64,000 nucleotides of DNA, taken from contig NZ_OY762426.1 in NCBI RefSeq assembly GCF_963665675.1, forward strand, positions 3,100,001 through 3,164,000. Direction: 5' to 3'. The position numbers were made by a program, and so were the translations under genes. The DNA comes from an uncultured Methanolobus sp. GTDB lineage: Archaea; Halobacteriota; Methanosarcinia; Methanosarcinales; Methanosarcinaceae. The notes below the pieces were generated by a model. The model saw only the letters and a program-made list of their open reading frames with translations. It searched no databases and was not told the DNA's origin. Shown here piece after piece: positions 10,801 through 19,749 of the stretch. How positions within the stretch are numbered: the first letter of the stretch is position 1; every line of letters begins with the position of its first letter.

Positions 10801-11789
10801 CAATTGTTAACAGAGCCTCCGTCATTCTCTCCGAAAAGGCCCCCAGCATAGGCATAACCACCACTACTACTACTAGTAACAGTGACAGTGGCATAACAAC
10901 TGTCTGCATTACCCTCGCATAGATCACCAGCAAGACCGCCGACATAATCAGCATCACTGGTGACAGTACCTGTAGCAAAACAATCACTAATATTACTAAC
11001 ACCATTTATATCGCCGATAAGACCGCCGACATAAGAACCAGTGCCTCCGGTAACAGTGCCACTGAAAGAACAGTTGCTAACAGTACCACCAGTATTAAGT
11101 TCACCGACAAGACCTGCGACATAATTACCTGTTGAAACAACACCATCTGAGCTTGTTTCTATTCCAAGGTCGTGGATATTAGCACCTGGATAGGTACGAC
11201 CAAAGAATCCGGCATAGTCTGTGGTCTGATAAACGGTCAGGTTAGTTATTGAATATCCACTTCCATCAAAATCACCTGTGAACCTGATGGTTAAATTACC
11301 AATTGGAGTGTGGTTGCCCACAAGTGTGATGTCATTTGTTAGTGTGAAGTTCTTTCCCCAGTCAGTAGATGTTGCTGAAAGTTCGTCAATATCACTATCT
11401 GACGAAAGCTGATATGGATCAGCAATCGTACCGCTACCGCCGGAATAAGGTAATAAGGTCCATTGAGCATAGAGAGTCACATCAGCAAGTGTAGAATACG
11501 TGGAACCTGCAGAATAAGCAGTCCCGCTGCCACCTGATGCGGTGTTCCATCCTGCAAATGAGTAGCCAGTTCGCACAAGAGTGCCCAGGTCACTTATAGT
11601 GACTCCTCCACTTGTGAAAGATTGTGTAGATGGTGCTGATCCGCCTGTATTACCATTGCCATTGTAGTGGACATAATAGGTGGGGTCACCAACCGCAAGA
11701 GCATTCATAGGCGCTAATATTACCATCATGGTCATGCTTATAATAAAAGCAAAAATAATATCCCTGTAAATTTTATTTCTGTGTATCAT
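7851..11789 (-). CDS. Giant surface protein: Listeria-Bacteroides repeat, GLUG repeats, NosD beta-helix, PGF-pre-PGF, PGF-CTERM
   Basis: A 1312-aa protein that combines the domains of its two neighbours: signal peptide (to about residue 32, APMNALA), Listeria-Bacteroides repeat (about 35-112, ending LYAQWT), GLUG module (about 115-470), long NosD-type beta-helix (about 490-1010) with dozens of NNTLxxNT coils, Ser/Thr linker with an STTTTSSSS run, PGF-pre-PGF (about 1115-1260) and a PGF-CTERM tail (TPGFTAL, helix, SRRQKFE). The start ATG follows GAGGGATT as in the gene at 141-2675. Likely surface-anchored by archaeosortase. The unusual C-terminal extension (QKFE after the basic residues) is a small deviation from the usual RRK end. 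Confidence 0.9.
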   Translation of the reverse strand: MIHRNKIYRDIIFAFIISMTMMVILAPMNALAVGDPTYYVHYNGNGNTGGSAPSTQSFTSGGVTISDLGTLVRTGYSFAGWNTASGGSGTAYSAGSTYSTLADVTLYAQWTLLPYSGGSGTIADPYQLSSDSDIDELSATSTDWGKNFTLTNDITLVGNHTPIGNLTIRFTGDFDGSGYSITNLTVYQTTDYAGFFGRTYPGANIHDLGIETSSDGVVSTGNYVAGLVGELNTGGTVSNCSFSGTVTGGTGSYVGGLIGDINGVSNISDCFATGTVTSDADYVGGLAGDLCEGNADSCYATVTVTSSSSGGYAYAGGLFGENDGGSVNNCYATGDVSCSGTGIAVGGLLGRNVGNTSNCYATGNVSGNNMVGSLIGYNGYEMTGNVTNSFATGTASTTASGSDIGGLIGYNTANWDNCYYSGSPDNSIGNSSSYDNFTSFSFVSGASGLNWNVGGTQDVITTVYNSDFIWRINDGSSLPYFQNPATIYVGSSGCDYTTIQAAVSAVSNGDTIIVTDGTYTENVEVTKEVTIRSQNGAASTVMQASYDTDHVFYVTANNVTINGFNITGASSSSYAGIRLSTVEGCTIANNTATGNYYGIYLHYSDNNTLTNNTVTNSSNAGAIYTWQSNNNTLSYNTVSENPDEGIYLLYSDNNVLSYNTVDNNEKGIYLTSTSSYNTVSYNTANRNARGLYLSSSANNNTLMNNTITNSTDCSIYMDSSSHNLFADNTLYNSSAYGFYSSYSNTYNTLINNTIIDGCSSAGIYLHSSSNSNILTGNTVNCDDYAIRLSSSSNNSLTGNNIINSTFGVLLSASSNSTLISNTASNNTEYGIYVYSSNNCTLNNNTVNNNTYRGIWLESSNYNTLNNNTLNNNNQYGIYATYSDYNTLTNNNISDNSNGLLFFYSDYNELANNTLLDNINGFNIQNSVNCTLANDFVNNSSTDIRMMSAPNNSVVSLLVNDRLAELTFMSNDSSTLVSWSSELEYPRPTGKTGVNGDYWIASPNNMAAEFSYNDTDMNSSTEADIDLYVLPTSGSEWVEVTGSSLDTDNNSVSATLTISGHYALVISDGSSSGGDESSGDGSSGSTTTTSSSSSSSSRASVSPGQDSSIVTSTVTSVKRIISGSGINYDFSDSVTPVTEVSFEAKNDEGLVVAKVQLLSESPEGVPSSSGNSYKVMSIDVGSEGTISSDTADNIQIQFKVSKQWIEENNIDVSTIRMSRYHDDQWNDLPTYQEREEEGYIYFYAETPGFSIFEVVGDEITASSEQVPASSSITEEVEEPVEEEETSSTPGFTALAGIVFVSLAFLVSRRQKFE

Positions 11790-11959
11790 AATCCCTCGTT
11801 GTCTTGTTTTAAATATAAATTGAAATATACATTGATTTTAATTTATATGGAGGGATAATATATAAAAATTGCCAACTGCCTAAATAGTTACAGCGTGAAC
11901 TGTTTGAAAATAATAAATAATACTATGACCAATATTGCAAAAACAAAAAACGGATATAA

Positions 11960-11998
11960 AAATAAAAAGAAAATGAGGACTTTTAAAGCCCTCTTTCA
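11960..11998 (-). terminator. Intrinsic-type terminator of fourth PGF-CTERM gene
   Basis: On the minus strand GAGGGCTT and AAGTCCTC pair over a short loop and are followed by a T-rich stretch. It is placed just after the stop at 12002. Confidence 0.65.
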
Positions 11999-12001
11999 AC
12001 C

Positions 12002-15000
12002 TTATTTCCTTCTCACAAGAACTGCAAGTGAAACAAAGACAATTCCTGCAAGAGCTGTGAATCCTGGAGTATCCGGTGTTTCTTCTTCCTCTACTGGTTC
12101 CTCCACTTTTTCAGTAACTGATTCTGATGCAGAATCCTGCTCAGATGTTTCACCAATCTCATCTCCGACAACATTGAAAACAGAGAATCCTGGTGTTTCA
12201 GCATAGAAATAGTAGTATTCACCATCTTCACTTTCCTGAGATGTTGGAAGATTGTTCCACTGGTCACCATGATACCTTGTCATGCGGATTGTAGAAAGAT
12301 CGATGTTGTTCTCTTCTATCCACTGCTTGTTAACCTTGAAATGAATCATGACATTCTCAGCACTATCTGAGGAAATAGTTCCCTCACTTCCAACGTCAAT
12401 GCTTAGCATCTGGTAAGACTTGCCGGATGGAGAAGGTACACCGTCAGGGTTACTTGAAAGTACCTGAACCTTAGCAACTACAAGACCCTTGTCATCCTTT
12501 GCATCAAAGCTTACGCCCAGAACAGGCGTACCACTATCTGAGAAGTCATATTCAACTTCAGAGCCACCGGTTACACGCTTTACAGAAAATGCAGACTGTG
12601 ATACGATCTTTGGATCCTGACCCTGACTTACAGATGCACGGACTCCTGAGTCGTCATTGGAACTTTCTTCTGTTGAAGGTGCAGCACTCACATTGATGTA
12701 ATACAACCGGGTGCTGACATTGCTGCCTGCTGCGTTTGTGACGTTCATTGTAATATTGTAGCTTCCTGCAGCGGTATAGCTGTGTGTTGGATTCTGGGAA
12801 GTAGAATTGCTTCCGTCACCAAAATTCCATAGCCAGGATGTTGGGGTATTGTTGGAAAGGTCAGTGAAGCTTACACTCAATGGAGCAGTACCTGAAGTGA
12901 CAGATGCCGTAAAGTTAGCTACCGGTGTGATATAAACACTGATGTAAGCCGTCTTAGTTGTAATGTCACTGCCAGCAATGTTTGTTGCATTCAGACTGAC
13001 ATTGTAAGTTCCTGCCGATGAATAGGTGTATGTCGGATTTTGGGAAGTTGAATTGTTACCGTCACCGAAATCCCATTTCCATGAATCAGGGGAATTCAAA
13101 GAATGATCGGTAAAGTTAACAGTTAATGGAACTGCACCTTCAGTTACATTTGCACTGAAGTTGGAAACAGGAACAATGTAAGCAGTGATGTAAGACAATT
13201 CAGTGCTGACATTGCTGCCGCCAACATTTGTTGCATTCAGACTGACATTATAGGTGCCAGCTGATGCATAGGTATGCGTTGCATTCTGATCTGTTGAATT
13301 AGTCCCGTCTCCGAAATCCCAATACCATGACGTCGGTGAATTCAACGACCGGTCGGTGAAGTTAACCGAAAGTGGAATTTCACCTGATGTTACATTGGCG
13401 CTGAAATTAGCAACAGGAGTTACAGCAGTGGTAATGTAAGAAAGTTGAGTACTGACATTACTGCCACCAACATTTGTTGCATTCAGACTGACATTGTAGG
13501 TGCCTGCTGATGTATAGATGTGTGTAGGGCTCTGGTCAGTTGAATTTGCTCCATCCCCAAAATTCCAGAACCACGAAGTTGGACTGTTGGTCGAAAGATC
13601 AGTGAAATTAACACTCAGTGGAACAGCGCCGGATGTAACATTGGCACTGAAATTGGCAACTGGAGTAACAGCAACGGTAATGTAAGACAATTGAGTGCTG
13701 ATGTTGCTGCCGCCAATGTTTGTTGCATTCAGACTTACATTGTAGGTGCCTGCTGAAGTGTAGGTGTGTATTGGATTCTGGACAGTTGAATTACTGTCAT
13801 CACCAAAATCCCAGAACCATGAGGTCGGACTGTTGGTCGAAAGATCAGTGAAATTCACAGACAGAGGAACGGTTCCGGATGTTACATTGGCGCTGAAATT
13901 AGCAACAGGAGTTACAGCAGTGGTAATGTAAGAAAGTTGAGTACTGGCATTACTGCCACCAACATTAGTTGCATTCAGACTGACATTGTAGGTGCCTGCT
14001 GATGTATAGATGTGTGTAGGGCTCTGGTCGGTTGAATTTGTTCCATCACCAAAGTCCCAGAACCACGAAGTTGGACTGTTGGTCGACAGATCAGTGAAAT
14101 TAACACTCAGTGGAACAGCGCCGGATGTAACATTGGCACTGAAATTGGCAACTGGAATAACAGCAACGGTAATGTAAGACAATTGAGTGCTGATGTTGCT
14201 GCCGCCAATGTTTGTTGCATTCAGACTGACATTGTAGGTGCCTGCTGAAGTGTAGGTGTGTATTGGATTCTGGACAGTTGAATTACTGTCATCACCAAAA
14301 TCCCAGAACCATGAGGTCGGACTGTTGGTCGACAGATCAGTGAAATTCACAGACAGAGGAACGGTTCCGGATGTTACATTGGCACTGAAGTTGGAAACAG
14401 GAATTGCAGCAGTGGTAATATAAGACAACTGAGTACTGACATTACTGCCACCTACATTAGTTGCATTCAGGCTGACATTGTAGGTGCCTGCTGATGTATA
14501 GATGTGTGTAGGGCTCTGGTCAGTTGAATTTGTTCCATCCCCAAAGTCCCAGAACCACGAAGTTGGAGAATTCAGTGACAGGTCAGTAAAGTTAACAGAC
14601 AATGGAGTTGCACCGGAAGTGACGTTAGCACTGAAATTAGCAACTGGATTTACAGCAGCGGTAATGTAATCTGTCTGAGTACTGATGTTGTTACCACCTA
14701 TATTGCTCGCATTCAGGCTGACTGTATAAGTGCCTGCTGAGGCATAGGTATGTATTGGATTCTGCAAGCTTGAATTGCTGCCATCACCGAAATCCCAATA
14801 CCATGAAGTTGGAGTATTAGTAGACAAATCAGTGAAATTCACAGACAACGGAATTGCTCCAGATGTTATATTAGCACTGAAATTAGCAACAGGAACAGCG
14901 TAAGCTGTGATGTAAGAAAGCTGAGTGCTGACATTGCTACCGCCCACATTTGTAGCATTTAAACTTACGTTGTAGGTTCCTGCTGATGCATAGGTATGTG

Positions 15001-17770
15001 TTGGGTTCTGGGAAGTGGAATTGCTGCCGTCACCGAAATCCCAGAACCACGATGTAGGAGAGTTCAGGGAATTATCAGTGAAAATTACAGACAATGGAGC
15101 ACCACCGGAAGTAACATTAGCGCTAAAATTGGAAACCGGAACTACAGCGGCTGTAATATAATCAATCTGTATGCTGATGTTACTGCCAGCTGCATTTGTG
15201 GCATTTAGACTTACATTGTAGGTGCCTGCTGACGTATAGGAATGTATTGGGTTCTGGTCAGTAGAATTTGTTCCGTCACCGAAATTCCATAACCAGGATG
15301 TTGGACTGTTGGTGGAAGTGTCAGTAAAATTCACTGAAAGCGGAACTTCGCCTGATGTGACATTAGAGCTGAAATTTGCTACCGGTGCAGGTTCTGTTAC
15401 CGTGATATAGGATTCTTTAGATGTAACATTGTATCCTGCTGAATTGTATACCTGCAACGTCACTTTGTATGTATCTGGGTCATTGTATGTATGTGTCGGA
15501 TTTTGCTCAGTGGAACCGGCAGTTGTTAAGCGCCATGTATCATTACAATTACCACTGTCGCTCCTGCCACCTATCATTGCAATACCGCCGTCGGGAAGAA
15601 CGACACTGCTGAGGTAACCTCTTGCGTCCCACCCTGAACTTGCATTAACAAGAGTCCATGTAGTCCCGTTATCAGTTGACCTCCAAGTGTCGTTATAATA
15701 AACACTTCCATCATCTCCTCCTATTAGCACAATACTGCTGTCAGGAAGAACAACACTATTATGTCTATATCTTGTTTCCCATCCTGAACTTGCATTCATC
15801 AGTGTCCATGTTGCCCCGTTATCTGTTGATCTCCAGGTATCATTTTTTCTATTGCTTACACCATAACCTCCTGTCAGCACAATACTATCATCGGGAAGAA
15901 CAACACTACTGAACTCATTTCTTGTTTCCCATCCTGAACTTGCATTCACCAGTGTCCACGTTGCCCCGTTATCAGTTGAACTCCAGGTGTCGTTACAAAT
16001 GCTGCCACTTCTTTCATGGCCTCCTAACAGCAGGATACTGCCGTCGGAAAGAGCAACACTACTATGTCCATCTCTTGCAGACCAACCAGAACTTGCATTC
16101 ATCAGTGTCCACGTTGCCCCGTTATCTGTTGATCTCCAGGTATCGTTATAAAAGCTGGCACCGTTTCCTCCCATCAATACAATACTATCATCAGGGAGAA
16201 CAACACTAGTGTGACTGGATCTTTTTTCCCATCCAGAACTTGCATTTACCAGAGTCCACGTTGCCCCGTTATCTGTTGATTTCCATGTATCATTAAGATC
16301 TTCTGCTTCACCATTTCCTCCCATCAGCACGATGCTGCCATCGGAAAGGACAACACTGGTGGACGCATATCTTGCAGACCAGGCAACACTGGAATTGACC
16401 TCGGTCCATGATTCTTCAGACAGGTCTTCGTCTCCAAAGTACCATGCCCAGCCTGTGGGACTGTTGGATGAGAGATCGGTGAGACCTACTATAAGTGGAA
16501 ATGAGCCGGATGTTGTGTTGGATGTGAAAGCAGCAACAGGTGCAACTGGATCGGTTGCAGTGATGTAATCGGTCTTGATCGTATTGTTATAACCATCATT
16601 GTTGTATGCCTGTAGTGCTACCTGATAAGTTCCTGCCTGAGTATATGTATGTGAAGGATTCTGCTCATTGGAACCGGCAGTTGTCATACTCCAGACATCA
16701 TTCAGATTACTGTAGTCATCACCACCCATAATTAAGATCTCACCATTTGGAAGAACAACACTGTCCTGACTATATCTTGCAGACCAGCCAGCACTGGAAT
16801 TAACCTCAGTCCAGGTAGAACCGTTATCATTCGACCTCCACACATCATTTACTACATCAGAGTCATCATAACCGCCCATGAGTACAATGCTGCCATCAGG
16901 AAGAACAACACTACTGTGAGAAACTCTTGGAGTCCAGCCGGAACTGGAATTGACTTCACTCCAGGTGGCACCACTATCAGTTGACCTCCAGGTGTCGTTA
17001 TGGTAAGTTACTGAATCATCACCACCTCCCATTAATACGATGCTATCGTCAGGAAGAACAACACTACTGTGATATTCTCTTCCAGACCAGCCTACACTGG
17101 AATTTATTTCAGTCCAGGTGGCACCACTATCAGTTGACCTCCATACGTCATCTTCCCTATGAGTACCGTTAAAGCCCCCCATCAATACAATACTGCCGTC
17201 AGAAAGAACAACACTGCTGTGACCACTTCTTGGAGACCAGCCAGCACTGGAGTTGATCTCGGTCCAGGTGGTACCAGCATCGTTTGACCTCCATACATCG
17301 TTTTGTTTACTGCCGTCATCTCCACCCATAAGTACGATGCTGTCATCGGGGAGAACAACACACCTGTGACCATATCTTGCAGACCAGCCGGAACTGGAAT
17401 TAACCTCGGTCCAGGTACTGCCATTATCATTTGACATCCATGTATCATTTACATTACCTGTTATACCTGCGGATGGGTCATAACCACCCATGATCACAAT
17501 ACTACCATCGGAAAGTACAACACTGCTGAAATCTTCTCTTCCGGACCAGCCGGAACTGGAGTTAATCTCGGTCCAAGCCCCGGATAGATCTTCATCACCA
17601 AAATACCATGCCCAGCCTATCGGACTGTTTGTTGAAAGATCAGTGAAAGTAACAGGAAGCGGAGACACACCGGTAGTTGGATTAGAGCTGAAATCTGCAA
17701 CAGGAGCAGCAGCAGAAGCAACAGATGAAAACAGAATAAGCATGATAATTCCAGAGATTATGTGTTTCAT
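12002..17770 (-). CDS. Giant surface protein: two propeller-bearing PKD domains, eleven PKD repeats, PGF-pre-PGF, PGF-CTERM
   Basis: A 1922-aa protein. Signal peptide 1-21 (SSVASAAA). A PKD domain begins (PVADFSS) but after WYFGDEDLS it is interrupted by six Kelch/BNR-like repeats (WTEVNSS...GWSAR...SVVLPDGSIVLMGG...NDVWRS), then resumes with EQNPSHTY (about 66-405). A second PKD (about 410-790) carries another six-repeat insertion in the same loop. Eleven ordinary PKD domains follow (about 793-1693; PTSWFWDFGDG and GTYNVSLNATN motifs), then PGF-pre-PGF and the PGF-CTERM tail. The start at 17770 is fixed by GGAGGT six bases upstream of ATG; a 17791 start would precede it. PKD domains are common in archaeal surface proteins; the propellers may bind glycans or proteins (inference). 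Neighbouring PKD repeats are nearly identical, pointing to recent tandem duplication. Confidence 0.92.
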   Translation of the reverse strand: MKHIISGIIMLILFSSVASAAAPVADFSSNPTTGVSPLPVTFTDLSTNSPIGWAWYFGDEDLSGAWTEINSSSGWSGREDFSSVVLSDGSIVIMGGYDPSAGITGNVNDTWMSNDNGSTWTEVNSSSGWSARYGHRCVVLPDDSIVLMGGDDGSKQNDVWRSNDAGTTWTEINSSAGWSPRSGHSSVVLSDGSIVLMGGFNGTHREDDVWRSTDSGATWTEINSSVGWSGREYHSSVVLPDDSIVLMGGGDDSVTYHNDTWRSTDSGATWSEVNSSSGWTPRVSHSSVVLPDGSIVLMGGYDDSDVVNDVWRSNDNGSTWTEVNSSAGWSARYSQDSVVLPNGEILIMGGDDYSNLNDVWSMTTAGSNEQNPSHTYTQAGTYQVALQAYNNDGYNNTIKTDYITATDPVAPVAAFTSNTTSGSFPLIVGLTDLSSNSPTGWAWYFGDEDLSEESWTEVNSSVAWSARYASTSVVLSDGSIVLMGGNGEAEDLNDTWKSTDNGATWTLVNASSGWEKRSSHTSVVLPDDSIVLMGGNGASFYNDTWRSTDNGATWTLMNASSGWSARDGHSSVALSDGSILLLGGHERSGSICNDTWSSTDNGATWTLVNASSGWETRNEFSSVVLPDDSIVLTGGYGVSNRKNDTWRSTDNGATWTLMNASSGWETRYRHNSVVLPDSSIVLIGGDDGSVYYNDTWRSTDNGTTWTLVNASSGWDARGYLSSVVLPDGGIAMIGGRSDSGNCNDTWRLTTAGSTEQNPTHTYNDPDTYKVTLQVYNSAGYNVTSKESYITVTEPAPVANFSSNVTSGEVPLSVNFTDTSTNSPTSWLWNFGDGTNSTDQNPIHSYTSAGTYNVSLNATNAAGSNISIQIDYITAAVVPVSNFSANVTSGGAPLSVIFTDNSLNSPTSWFWDFGDGSNSTSQNPTHTYASAGTYNVSLNATNVGGSNVSTQLSYITAYAVPVANFSANITSGAIPLSVNFTDLSTNTPTSWYWDFGDGSNSSLQNPIHTYASAGTYTVSLNASNIGGNNISTQTDYITAAVNPVANFSANVTSGATPLSVNFTDLSLNSPTSWFWDFGDGTNSTDQSPTHIYTSAGTYNVSLNATNVGGSNVSTQLSYITTAAIPVSNFSANVTSGTVPLSVNFTDLSTNSPTSWFWDFGDDSNSTVQNPIHTYTSAGTYNVSLNATNIGGSNISTQLSYITVAVIPVANFSANVTSGAVPLSVNFTDLSTNSPTSWFWDFGDGTNSTDQSPTHIYTSAGTYNVSLNATNVGGSNASTQLSYITTAVTPVANFSANVTSGTVPLSVNFTDLSTNSPTSWFWDFGDDSNSTVQNPIHTYTSAGTYNVSLNATNIGGSNISTQLSYITVAVTPVANFSANVTSGAVPLSVNFTDLSTNSPTSWFWNFGDGANSTDQSPTHIYTSAGTYNVSLNATNVGGSNVSTQLSYITTAVTPVANFSANVTSGEIPLSVNFTDRSLNSPTSWYWDFGDGTNSTDQNATHTYASAGTYNVSLNATNVGGSNVSTELSYITAYIVPVSNFSANVTEGAVPLTVNFTDHSLNSPDSWKWDFGDGNNSTSQNPTYTYSSAGTYNVSLNATNIAGSDITTKTAYISVYITPVANFTASVTSGTAPLSVSFTDLSNNTPTSWLWNFGDGSNSTSQNPTHSYTAAGSYNITMNVTNAAGSNVSTRLYYINVSAAPSTEESSNDDSGVRASVSQGQDPKIVSQSAFSVKRVTGGSEVEYDFSDSGTPVLGVSFDAKDDKGLVVAKVQVLSSNPDGVPSPSGKSYQMLSIDVGSEGTISSDSAENVMIHFKVNKQWIEENNIDLSTIRMTRYHGDQWNNLPTSQESEDGEYYYFYAETPGFSVFNVVGDEIGETSEQDSASESVTEKVEEPVEEEETPDTPGFTALAGIVFVSLAVLVRRK

Positions 17771-18051
17771 ATCAGAACCTCCTGAAATCATTTTCAGCTT
17801 TTGATAACGCGATTAACTGCAGTGCATTCATAGTAGAAATGAATAATAGCCATAATCTAGAAAACTTTGATACATGATCCAAATATGTCAACTCCAACAC
17901 CCTTATTTTGTAAACGAATTAAAAAATAATAGTTCTATATAATATTGTGTATAAGAGTGCAATTATAAAGAGATTGTTATGAATTGTATCTCTTTTGCTG
18001 ATGTCATCAAAAAAGGAAATGCGTTGCTTCTGGTGAATATGAACTATCCTT

Positions 18052-18351
18052 TTATGCAAAAAACGATAATTCCGGAGTAAGGAAACTGCTTGAATCTGCC
18101 TGCACTGTTGTGCTTGCCGAACTATTCTCAGAACGGATCGTGACTTCTTTGGTAACATCTATATTCTCAATGTGAGTTCCGTCTGTTACGGTAATTATAT
18201 CACCGGTGCTCGCATTTGCAAGTGTGGCTGTGATGGTGGTGTTTCCATAACCGGAACCGACCATGATCTCTTCTGCTGAAACTGTACCTGTGCATGATAG
18301 TAATATGCACAAAAATAATACTGAAATAATGGAAGTTAGCTGTACTCTCAT
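18052..18351 (-). pseudogene. Truncated N-terminus of a NosD-type PGF-CTERM surface protein
   Basis: About 99 aa. Signal peptide (MRVQLTS to GTVSA) and the first beta-helix coil (EEIMVGSGYGNTTITATLANAS and STTVQADSSS) align with residues about 115-170 of the protein at 141-2675 and with the signal of the 2885-7642 protein. The similarity stops abruptly where the siblings continue into the beta-helix, and the frame closes soon after. No stalk or anchor remains, so a functional surface protein is unlikely. Start set at 18351 (signal peptide), not 18384. Confidence 0.75.
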
Positions 18352-18509
18352 CCTATGTACTTCTTCAAAATAAATAATAGTCATTATATATTTATTATGT
18401 TGCGGGTGTGGTCATATAAAAATGGTCTAACAATGCTGGTTTTTTACAGTGTGAACTATAAAAAATATAACGATTACGATGTGAGCCTTTGTTGTAAAAA
18501 AACAGAAAT

Positions 18510-18541
18510 AAAAAGTAAAAAAAAAGAGCTTATTGCTCTCC
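18510..18541 (-). terminator. Orphan terminator of the decayed PGF-CTERM copy
   Basis: On the minus strand GAGAGC, AATAA and GCTCTT form a hairpin followed by nine T. It has the same layout as the sibling terminators and lies just beyond the remnant tail at 18554. Confidence 0.65.
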
Positions 18542-18553
18542 TTTAACCAGAGA

Positions 18554-18641
18554 TTATTTTCTTCTCAAAAGAACTACAAGTGAAATTAACACGATTCCTG
18601 CAATTGCAGTGAATCCTGGAGTATCAGAAACTATTTGTTCC
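18554..18641 (-). pseudogene. Remnant PGF-CTERM tail without its gene
   Basis: On the minus strand, in a frame different from that of the Fe-S gene, the sequence reads EQIVSDTPGFTAIAGIVL then ISLVVLLRRK and a stop. This is a complete PGF-CTERM anchor. Nothing upstream in this frame belongs to a surface protein, because the 3' end of the Fe-S gene begins there and overlaps it at 18624-18641. A deletion joined the two. Confidence 0.75.
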
Positions 18642-19748
18642 GGAACTAAAATCCTCACCCAGCACACTCTCTGCCAGCAGCACCGAAACATCCTTAATCT
18701 TCATTTCCTCACCCTTTGACTTACAGGCACCTTCCATGTGATGCACACAGAAAGGACAGTATGAAGCCAGAATGTCAGCCTTGTCCTTATAACCCTGAAC
18801 CGTCAGCATGGCAATGTCATTTGCAATCTCCGGGAAATTTGGTTTAAGACCACCAGGTCCGCCACAACACATTTGTTTACCGTCAAAAAGCTCATTGACC
18901 TGCACACCCATACTTTCAAGAATGCTACGTGGGACATCCTTTGAATCTCTCATAGGACATGCATCCCTTACAGAAACGGTCAGCTCAAGCTTATTGGGTT
19001 TGAGTGTGCCATCTGCTATCATGTCCTTAAACACATTAAGGGAATGCTCAACCTCAAAATTCAGTTCACGGTAGAGTTTCGGGTACTCTTTACCAAGTAC
19101 CAGATAACAACCGGGACATGAGGCTATTACCTTCTTCACTCCAAGTGATTCGATATAATCAACAAACTTTCTGGCATGCTCTGCAAGCTGCTCAAGATGA
19201 CCATTATCAAGAAGGAAGAGCCCGCAGCATTTCTCTTCTTCCAGTATCATGGGCTTTATTCCTGTATGATTGAGCAGGCGAATTGTAGCTCTGGCAATAT
19301 CCGGTTGGCTATATGAAACCCAGCAGCCTGCCATGTAAGCGATCTCGGAACTTTCAGCAATGTCAAGGTCATCTGTTATCCAGTCAAACCTCTTTTCAGG
19401 GTCCTTGGCTCCGGGACTGTTGTGCTCAATTATGTTATTCGAGATAGCTGTGGTCTTTGCAGGTTCCCTGCCCTGCTTTGCCAGCAGTCCTCTCTCATAT
19501 TGGATTATATCTGTGATTGGAATATTCACCGGGCACACATCGTCACAAGCACCGCAGCGGGTTGAAAGGTAGATATTGTCGTACTCTTCCTGTGTAAGCT
19601 CTTCGCCTGCAGCAATCTTTTCAAGACTCTCTATTTTGCCCTGCGGAGTGTAAATGTTACCTTCGGTAACCTTGTTCACAGGACAGACGTCCCAGCATTT
19701 CTTGCAGTCTATACAATAACTTACCTCAAGTTCGAATTTATTCATCAT
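18624..19748 (-). CDS. HdrD-like Fe-S oxidoreductase with two CCG domains
   Basis: About 374 aa, soluble. N-terminal pair of [4Fe-4S] ferredoxin motifs: C12-x2-C-x2-C-x3-CP (CIDCKKCWDVCP) and CGACDDVCP near residue 64. Two CCG domains follow: GCW..KCCG..CPGC and ACP..MCCGG..CPFC, the cysteine pattern that binds the special [4Fe-4S] site in heterodisulfide reductase HdrD/HdrB and in GlpC- and LldE-like proteins. No membrane helix and no HdrE neighbour, so the partner is unknown; it may reduce a disulfide or take electrons from a dehydrogenase (inference). The start is chosen at ATG 19748 with AAAGGTGA upstream; 19745 is equally possible. It begins one base after the stop of the DUF523/YbgA gene, so the two are co-translated. 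The last residues read into a remnant PGF-CTERM tail, so its native C-terminus may have been replaced. Confidence 0.85.
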   Translation of the reverse strand: MMNKFELEVSYCIDCKKCWDVCPVNKVTEGNIYTPQGKIESLEKIAAGEELTQEEYDNIYLSTRCGACDDVCPVNIPITDIIQYERGLLAKQGREPAKTTAISNNIIEHNSPGAKDPEKRFDWITDDLDIAESSEIAYMAGCWVSYSQPDIARATIRLLNHTGIKPMILEEEKCCGLFLLDNGHLEQLAEHARKFVDYIESLGVKKVIASCPGCYLVLGKEYPKLYRELNFEVEHSLNVFKDMIADGTLKPNKLELTVSVRDACPMRDSKDVPRSILESMGVQVNELFDGKQMCCGGPGGLKPNFPEIANDIAMLTVQGYKDKADILASYCPFCVHHMEGACKSKGEEMKIKDVSVLLAESVLGEDFSSGTNSF

Positions 19749-19749
19749 T

